Under the pieces are notes generated by a model. It made no database searches. It was not told the DNA's origin and saw only the letters and a list, made by a program, of their open reading frames with translations. The translations under genes and the position numbers were made by a program. Shown here one piece after another: positions 55,989 through 64,000 of a stretch of 64,000 bases of DNA (position 1 is the first letter of the stretch; each line of letters starts with the position of its first letter). Source of the stretch: Vitellaria paradoxa (taxonomy: Eukaryota > Streptophyta > Magnoliopsida > Ericales > Sapotaceae). The stretch covers positions 43,219,010 to 43,283,009 of the forward strand of contig CM034242.1 in assembly GCA_019916065.1 (NCBI GenBank). Direction: 5' to 3'.

Positions 55989-58900
55989 TCAGCTCAATTT
56001 TAATGCTGCAAGCGATGCGGCCACCTCCATTGCCTCTTCTACGTGTGATATATCGGTTCCCTGAAATTACATCAAAAAACAAATTATTCATACAGCATTA
56101 ATGCTCTTATGCGAGTTTATGAGAGAATAAGAGAGATTATAATAAGTATCTTTCTATTTGTTTAGTAGTTCAGAGAGAAAAGGCAATTAGTTCCTCTCTT
56201 TGTTTGAGTTAAGAAGAAATGAAAGGAAAACAAAGTATGTATTATTATTTTACCATTGAATCCTGAGAAGTTGGAGAGTTTTAAACTTATTTTGCCTAGT
56301 GACATGTTTGTAATTTGTATTTTCTAAATCTTTATTTTATGAGTAAATATGTAATTTTAAAATTTTCATTAATTCACTTTTTTTTTTTTCTTCATTTCCG
56401 CCTACTTTTGGGTGAGTGAAGATATTAAAATTTCAACACTCATTCTTCTTCCCATTTCTTTACTTCTCCTTAAGAAAATCACAAACAAGGAATGGATTTA
56501 AAAATCTTTTCCTCTCTCTTATTCTTTCCCATTTTACTCCATCTAAACGAGCTGTAAGGGGCTTTCCTGCTTCGCAACATATCAGTAAGTTGGTTTGGTT
56601 TCACTTAAAAGCAAAACCAAAATAAATCAAAACTGATTTGGTTGCCAAATGAGGCCTTAGTTTCCATGAAATGAAGGTGAACTAAAACAAAAGATGAAAA
56701 TAAGCAACTTAAATACCATGACATTGACCAATTTCACTAACCCATGTAAACAATTTTTTTTTAGCCCAAAGTTAAGATTACATGCATAGTTAGTCATATA
56801 ACAAATTAGTTGGACAAGTAACCATGAGAGATTTGCTAACCTGTCCCTGAGCAAGACCACCTTTTCCTCCTCCACCCTTCCCTTTGAGAGGCTTTAGGGC
56901 TGCCACCAACCACTCCAGCACCTTTAAATGCTTACATTTATCTCCCTTCTCCGGCACCCCAGCACACACCAAAGCCTTGTTCAGATTCGGATCTGTGCTA
57001 AAAACCATAACCGCCATCCCCTGTCAAGCACAAACTAGTCACGCAAACATCACATAGAAAATTGCAAAAAATAAAAAGCAACCAGGTATGGTGGTTGGAG
57101 GGCAAGCATCTGCTAACAACCTTCTGCTCCATTACTCTGACAACTGCTTCACGGATTGCGGTAGTGTCAGAACCAACATCGACACGTAAGATACAGAAAG
57201 CCTTTCCAGCAGAAGCAGCAGCTTCTGCCATCTCAGTTGCAACCTTGACAGCTTTCTCTATGTTCTCTTCAGCAACCTTCTTTTTCGCTTTTATAACTTG
57301 ATTCTGATGAGTACAATTCAGAATCAACTTCCAACCACAGAAATAAAAGCAGAAGATATCAACAGATAGGGAATGTGGTAATTTCTTGATTAGCATAGAT
57401 GAAAACCTGAAGTATAGATATTTTGCTCTTAAGATCAGCTTTCTTGGCTGCTGGGATTGTTGCTGATTCCACCCGGCTATTTAAATAACTTACTTTCTGG
57501 AAAGAGAATTAAAAATCAGCTAACCGAAAAACCAACATTCCTGCAGCATAAAATTTAGATTCTGATTCATATTTTCATTCCATAAATCCTATCAGGAATT
57601 ACGAATAGAAGTTAGTAAGACTTCATTCAACTACATAAATGAAAGACAAAAGTAATAAACCATGCTTCTGAGATTGAGATTTGATTTGTTTTAATCAAAA
57701 AACAATGAGTGCTGATGATGGCCAAGGGTGCGTGAATAATATCACATGCTATAATATACTTCAGTTCAAATATTCATTTGCACATCCTAAGCACGGGAAA
57801 ATATAATTCAGGTCATATTTACCTTCCCGTCGCACAGAAAGTACCACAAACTCAATTTATCTATAAGGATCTATGGGTGGTATGAAACAAGATAACGAAG
57901 TACACAAAAAATAGGGGAGAGTTGATCCAGTGACAGAATAGCTACACCAAGGAACCATAAAGACTGGCCCAGCAATACCTGTAGAGTTATAATGATGAAA
58001 AAATATACCAAAACAAAGAAGATAATGAGAGAATAACACATGAATAAACACGATTCGGCAACATGAATACATGCACAACTTATGAATATGAATACGTCTA
58101 TAGCATAATTCCCAAGAGGTTAGACCCCTCCACATCTAACCCCCCCCCCCAAAAAAAATTTCATAATTAATAAACTTAATCAAAATAAGTTATAAAGCTG
58201 TTCAACTTTCCAAATATTTAATCTGCACAGAGTGAAATTGAATCAGATCTACAAAAAACTAGGAAACAACCTGTTCCAGCAAGCTTCCTTCTGTTTTTGA
58301 CGCCTCAGTTACTTCCTGCTCAAGTGAAAATGCCAATTCCATTGCCTTAAAAGCACAATCTGTTGTGACAGCAGTTACTCTACGAATTCCTTTAGCAATT
58401 CCCTCTTCAGATAACAAAGCAAACGCCTTTGCTTCCCGCGTATTTGATATATGGGTTCCTAGAGAGATCAACACACTTCAATATTTGATTGAAATACTCC
58501 AATAATAGGCATGAGTAATTACTAGGAGACAGCTACCTCCACAAAGCTCTGCTGAAATTGATAGCCACTCTTCATTTTCAGGATCAACCAGGAGATCCTC
58601 CACTTTTCGGCCAATTGACACAACCCTAACTGGGTCAGGATAGACCTGTATCAAAAACATAAATATTATATTTATGGTTGCCAGTAAAAGAAGTTCCGGT
58701 AATTGATCTCTGTCTGAATGAATTTCACTTAACAAAAAAAATAAGAAATAAAAACATCTAAACAAAAAGACAATGACAGTGAAACAACTTACTTCTCCAA
58801 ATACAGCTCGCAAACCATTTACGCGCTTGGCATCAGCCAAAGATGCATCCTTTGCAAAAACATCCAGTTCAGCTTTGATTTGATCGTTCACGATGGACTC

Positions 58901-61900
58901 AATTTTCTTCAAATCATCAGATTTCACAGGCTTACCTGCATGAATTTCAGTGGCTATCAAATATGGTTTCATATGCAAAGCCAATGAAAGAATGTCTAAA
59001 ACATACCATGAGAAAAATCAAATCTTAATTTCTCAGGAAGAACAATGGATCCCTTCTGGTCAACATGATTGCCGAGTACTTCCTGGATAAATGTTGCATC
59101 ACATTTAGAGAACCATGACCAGAACATTTAATAAAGCATAAAATTAGGAGCACTTAAAAATTACCCTGAGGGCAAAATTCAACATGTGCGTGCAGGTATG
59201 GTTTGGAGCAATGAGCGTACGCCTTTCATAGTCAACCTGATCACACAGACAATACAGAGCAGCTTACCATATGCAAAGAAGTACAATAAAATACAAAGCA
59301 GGTGTAGTTTCCAATACTCTATGCATTTTATGCCAGGTGATAAAATGGAATCTACCTTGCAAATTACTTTATCACCCACAGAGAACTTGCCAGTTTCTCC
59401 AGTAAAAGAACCAATATGAACAACAAAGCCTCCATAAATTTGTACATTGCAAACTTGAAATGATCCAAAGTGGCCTTCAAGTGATCCAGTGTCAAATATC
59501 TAATGACCCAAAGGAAGTATGTTGATACAATAATAATAACAATAATATGTCATAGCAGGGAAAATGTGTAAATCATGCATAATTTCACAATACTAAACCT
59601 TATGTGTAAACAAATTATTCTACAGAATGCATCATACCTGACCACCTTGCTCGGCGTAGAAACTTGTACTTTCCAAAATAACACCAACTTCATCAGGACC
59701 ACCAGCACTTTCACAGAAATCCTTTCTCGTATAAATAGCTTTTATCACACTTTCATGATCCTGAAATTATCAGTGAAGGGTAAAAAATCAACACAAGATA
59801 GTGCAATCCAGTTACCTAATATTGAGGCCAAAAAGAGTAATAACTGCTCAGCAAAAGTTCCATTCGGCTCATTGGAAACCAATGCAATGAATTTACAGCT
59901 TTCATTAGTGTTAAGGCTAAACTTGTAAATTGGCAAATCCATGGTTAAATAGAATTGTATGTACTTTAGACTTACTATAGGCTAAGACACTAGAGTCTTA
60001 AGTCGATTAGAACTCTAAAAAGGTCTCAGAAAATCAAAGTTCCAAAGTGGCTAGAAGTCTTGAAGAGGTTGAAAATCAAGTTTCCATAATAGCTGGAAGT
60101 CCTGAAGTGATTCGGAAATCCTGAAGAGGCTCGGAGTTGTATTATGCAGGAAGACCGCGGGTAGTCGCAGGACGACCGCGGGTAGCCTCGGGAAAAAGCC
60201 GAGAGCTAAAAAATTGGTTTTGGCCGTGCGGGAAGACCGCTCTGATTCGCAGGAAGACCGCGGGAGCGCCCTTCCCGTGAGGTGACTTTTTCGGCTTATT
60301 TTGCCTGTTTCGAGCCCCAGCCGCTCTGGTTTTTCTAAATATATCTCTTGGTGTTTTCAAGGTCAAAAACACGGAAAAAGAAAGAGAGAAAACACAATTG
60401 TTCGTGAGTCAGAAAATTTAATGATTCTCTCCATTACTTAGCCAACATGGTTCATGTTCAATCCGAAGGAGTTCGGGTTTGAGTTTGTGAAGGCTATGGA
60501 TTCAGCACGCTGTAGATTCAGCAAAGCCACCGAGGATTTGGTGTTGAGCCTTCGAGAAGTCGAAAGGCTTTCTCTAGAAGAGTTGGTGCATCGAGGAGTC
60601 GAGCAAACGTCAACGAGAGTATAGAGTCGAGGAGTCGATCTATAGAGAGGTTGAGTTTGTAACTAACGTTTGTTTATTCTAGTGAAAGTTGTTAGAGGTT
60701 TCCCTTTGTGGGTTTCCTCGTTTTGTATATCTTGCCTTCTACATTTTTGTGTGTGTGTGTGATTGTGATTGATTGGTTTGGAATCTCCATCAGCACATTG
60801 CGAATTTTCAATTAGCTTAGCTGAAATATATTTTTATGTCAGTTCATTCAATGTAGCATGCCCAAGATGTAAGACCAATTTTGATAAGCTACCTGAAACT
60901 CTGAAAGGAACATGGAAGACATCAGATAGCAAGGAATTAAAATCAAACATCACATATTTCAGCAATCTCCCTGAGATTAGATTACTATGTAAGACCTTTT
61001 TTCGAGTGAAAGGAAAGAGAACTTCCTTCCAGACAACCAAAAAAAACAGGGAGACTAGATTAATATCTAAGCCTTCTTTTCAAGTGAAGGGAAAAAGAAC
61101 TTCCTTCCAGAAAACCAAAAAAACAGTCCAAGATTCCACAAAACCCCAGAATGAAATTATGAGAAATGAAGCTTATTCATGTTACTGATCACAATTAAAC
61201 CTCAGAATTATCTATAAGCTTGTAATTCCCGAGAAATTGATATAAATTCATTCATGGTAGTAGTCATAGATAAACAAATAATATTAGGTTCATCCCTAAA
61301 AAGGATGGATACAAATGAGAAAATGGTAGTACCTCAAAAAAGAAGGAAAGAACAAGTGAAGAAAAGAAACGAACCAGCAAAAGTAAGCACAAGATGCCAA
61401 AGATGTAAATTCCTCCCCTTAAAATTCTTCAATACGGGCAATGATAGAAATCAATACAAAAGCTCTTCTCATCTCCCAATATGCTATGATTTGTGTGAAT
61501 AAATAAATTTAGCCTCACTTTTATTTCTTCGATCGAAAATGGAGAGCTTCAGTAATTACTAATGGACACCCCATAAACAATCTAAATTTGTGCATAAATT
61601 CAGTAATTCTGCAGTGCTATGCTGCTACTAATTTTGACAAAAGTATAGCTTTAGCTGCCGTGAGTTTTTACGTTACTAGTATCACATATACTCTTGCATT
61701 CGCATTAAAGGGAAAAAATTATATGAATATCAATATATCCACATGTAGATAGATAATCAATATGAAAATAATTGTTCTTTTCATAGAACCTCAAAAAAAT
61801 ATGAACACATTTCCGTAAACTTTATAAGAAACATCAATATTTCTAACAATATAATGATTTTCACAAATGAAAGAGTGAACCAGTCACTGACACAAAGGAC

Positions 61901-63806
61901 AATAATTGAAGTGATACTCATTAAAACTGACGTGTGCACTAACCTGAAACCATGTAAACTTGAAGCTGTCATCTGTTCCAGCAACCCCTCTTTTGTGTAA
62001 TGCTGAGATAGCATCAGCATCCAAGAGAATAGTTCCACCAGCTTGCTGCCAAGAAATTACATCAGCATGTACAATAGAAACTGGCACAGCATTTTTCCAA
62101 ATTTTTCATCTTGTTACTTAATTTTCTTTTCCTCATGGAACCAGCCATAGAATCAAACAATGGTTACCAAGCACCACTTCCAGTCAAGATGGATGCAAAA
62201 ACAGAACAAGAGAAAAATAAATAAATAAATAAAAAAGAAGCTACCCTAGTTCCCAAAAGATAAAAAAGGGAAACGCCAACTGGGGCCACTACCTTATTCT
62301 GAGCATTCCTCGATCTTTCCCTTGCTTCATTCATTGCAATATCAAAACCTTTGATATCAACAACCAAGCCTCTTTCTTCCGCCATCAACTGGTAGAAGAA
62401 AAGGTCAAGAGCCAATGCATTTCAAACATTATGCAATACCAAAAAAAGAAAAGTTGTTCATAAAAATATGCAATACAAATGGCCTAAATCAAACAGTGAA
62501 CCCCACCTGAGTCAGATCTAATGGAAAGCCATATGTGTCCCACAAGACAAAAGCATCCTGCAACCACAATAGATCAACACAATATTAGTTGTACACATTT
62601 TTATTATTTAACAAACTAGAAGAACAAGCGTGCAATATTCCAAATAATGTGAACGTGCTTTCAAAAAAAATGCTGTTGGCAATGGCTTCTTTCAATCACG
62701 TATATCAGATGGAGCCAAAAAGGGGACACAACTAAGTACACATACAATCTCAAAACATCAATGTGCCACCAATGTATCTACAGGAAAATATAAATATCCC
62801 AGAAGTTCAACAAAAGATCACATCGAGAAAGGAAACACATCCCTAAGCCAAAAACAAGAGCAGACAAAACCATTCCCTTCAAGGAATTAATAGAGCACTT
62901 CCAGCCATCAAAACATGTGCTATTTGTCTCCTTAAATAAGCATACATCAAACATGAAAGATCAGCTTGCCAGGACTTGCTACAACGAAACCTAGGACCAG
63001 GAGCAAACCCAACATTTTTAGTCAGAGAGGGGGCAAAAATTACATACTACCTCGAGAGAAAGTGGGAAAATTTTTATAATAGAATTATTAAAAATAATTA
63101 TCGTAATAAAAGTCGCGAGAATAATTTTAATAAAAAAATTAAAATTACTTTAGCAAGCTTGGCAATTTTGGCAATGAATTAGCCTAATACATGTGCCCCC
63201 TTTGGAGAAAGGACAATACAAGTGGACAATGGGGGACATTAATGGGACGGATTAACAAAATTATATAGGGTGGGGAAAAATAGTAACATATAATAAAGAA
63301 AAAAATTTAGTGGAGTTGGCTGCCCCCAAAACCTATGATGTGGGTCCACCCATGCCTAGGACACCCACAGCTCCAAGAAGAAATGAATCACTAACTACGA
63401 CATCACCAAATAAACACCCAAAAAGGGGACCATCAAGTCACAAACCTCTCCAGCAATTGAACATCATAAAAGAAGATTATTCACGCCTTCCCACCCTTCT
63501 TACATAAACAGCACCAGTAAACGAAACAGCACCAGTAAACGACGTTATCCTATTTTCAGGTAATCTAATTGCTTCAATTTGAAACTGATCCACTAGCATA
63601 TAACAAGTGTGCAAAAAAATACATTTTGAGATCAAATTCAAAGTCATTGATTGACAGCATGCTAAATATAAGCTACTGAGCGAATGTACAAAGCAGATAA
63701 CGTCAAATGCATGTCAAGAAAGAAACCAACCCAGCTATATACTTGCCTGCCCACTTAATATCTTCCCTTGAACATCTTGAGCAGCCCGCTTGAATTTCTC
63801 TATTCC
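55989..63806 (-). CDS. Alanyl-tRNA synthetase, C-terminal two thirds (5' exons beyond the right edge)
   Basis: Alanyl-tRNA synthetase charges tRNA-Ala and hydrolyses mischarged Ser- and Gly-tRNA-Ala. Minus-strand exons, 5' to 3': 63747-63806, 62507-62557, 62293-62388, 61944-62045, 59638-59760, 59356-59499, 59165-59236, 59007-59082, 58793-58935, 58537-58645, 58271-58458, 57407-57496, 57121-57303, 56841-57020, 55989-56060. Frames agree at all junctions. Blocks include [25 protein letters not shown], the editing-site zinc ligands HTCTH and the CGGTH motif (split across an exon junction), VRVVSIG, a C-terminal coiled-coil-like Lys/Ala helix, and [13 protein letters not shown]. It ends with the glycine-rich [15 protein letters not shown] and LAALKLS. 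Both editing motifs are intact. The first intron in view uses a GC donor. Plant versions often serve cytosol and organelles from one gene, but the N-terminus is outside the window. Intron 59761-61943 contains a GC-rich insertion. Confidence 0.95.
59941..60775. other. GC-rich insertion in an alanyl-tRNA synthetase intron, possible retrotransposon remnant
   Basis: The composition changes sharply from the AT-rich intron. Four copies of a GGAAGACCGCGGG-like unit occur at about 60148-60265 (for example GCAGGAAGACCGCGGGTAG and GCAGGACGACCGCGGGTAG). Downstream are phrases such as GAGGAGTCGAGCAAACG and TCGAGGAGTCGATC, and an untranslated-leader-like end near 60750 with GTGTGTGTGTG. This resembles an LTR, but no partner LTR, primer site or target duplication was identified. 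Confidence 0.35.
60973..61126. repeat. Tandem duplication of 78 bp
   Basis: Units at 60973-61050 and 61051-61126 share GAACTTCCTTCCAGA and ACCAAAAAAA, with the same flanking order. They lie in the same synthetase intron and have no coding role that I can see. Confidence 0.85.
62558..63740 (-). other. Synthetase intron, no gene seen
   Basis: This AT-rich intron follows the GC donor. The plus-strand open frames at 62976-63182 and 63310-63507 are low-complexity with no family signal. Confidence 0.6.
63741..63746 (-). other. GC splice donor (GCAAGT) of a synthetase intron
   Basis: On the minus strand, exon 63747-63806 ends AGTGGGCAG and is followed by GCAAGT. No GT donor nearby keeps the frame into the next exon ([10 protein letters not shown]). 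The remaining donor positions match consensus strongly, as is usual for rare GC-AG introns. Confidence 0.75.
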
Positions 63807-64000
63807 CTGAAGAAAATAGAACAATATATCAAATTTTTCATTAAGAAATCCCAGATGAATGCAATACTTAAAAACAACAAAGGATCTCATTTGTGAGTGA
63901 CAAATGCAAAAGAAGCGACAGGAGGAAGGAAAAATGTGGTTCCGGTTCGTTTCACATTAAATAAAAGGATTCATCAGCACTTAGCAGGCCACGTAACAGC

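Overview
The window is nuclear DNA of a flowering plant. It has split genes with GT-AG introns, AT-rich introns and spacers, and dense plant-type transposable elements (Mutator-like, hAT-like, Copia, Gypsy, L1-type and RTE LINEs, tRNA-derived SINEs). The encoded proteins match well-known angiosperm families. The species cannot be fixed from the sequence alone.

Layout. (1) 1-7787: a broken BAHD alcohol acyltransferase gene (+), cut by the left window edge. Its second exon is split by a 3.5 kb Mutator-like element (3515-7028), and it carries several frameshifts and a nonsense codon. A 295 bp Mutator-type MITE sits at its 3' end. (2) 7797-13400: AT-rich spacer packed with MITEs. (3) 13.4-37.7 kb: a complete YAK1-type (DYRK family) protein kinase gene (+), 18 coding exons and about 963 residues, with introns inflated by RTE, Copia, L1-type LINE, Gypsy and SINE insertions. 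Its leader has three short uORFs, and an unused-looking terminal exon lies in intron 15. (4) 37.7-42.6 kb: spacer with a hAT-like element flanked by 10 bp direct repeats. (5) 42678-48510: a complete MEX1 chloroplast maltose exporter gene (+), 9 exons, about 416 residues. (6) 50272-54097: a complete two-exon gene (+) for a glutamine-rich GLTSCR-domain protein of the BRIP type (plant SWI/SNF subunit). (7) 55989-63806: the 3' two thirds of an alanyl-tRNA synthetase gene (-), convergent with BRIP; its 5' part lies beyond the right edge.

The four intact genes are unrelated housekeeping or regulatory genes (growth kinase, starch-derived maltose export, chromatin remodelling, translation), not a pathway cluster. 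I found no convincing undescribed system. The best leads are the precisely reconstructable Mutator insertion in the BAHD gene, a two-member Mutator-type MITE family with 9 bp target duplications, the alternative basic tail and uORF chain of YAK1, a 102-nt frame-preserving intron in MEX1, a GC-AG intron in the synthetase, and a TGGGCC-rich tandem repeat between the two convergent genes. All exon boundaries were placed by eye from reading-frame continuity, family similarity and splice consensus; no alignment was run.
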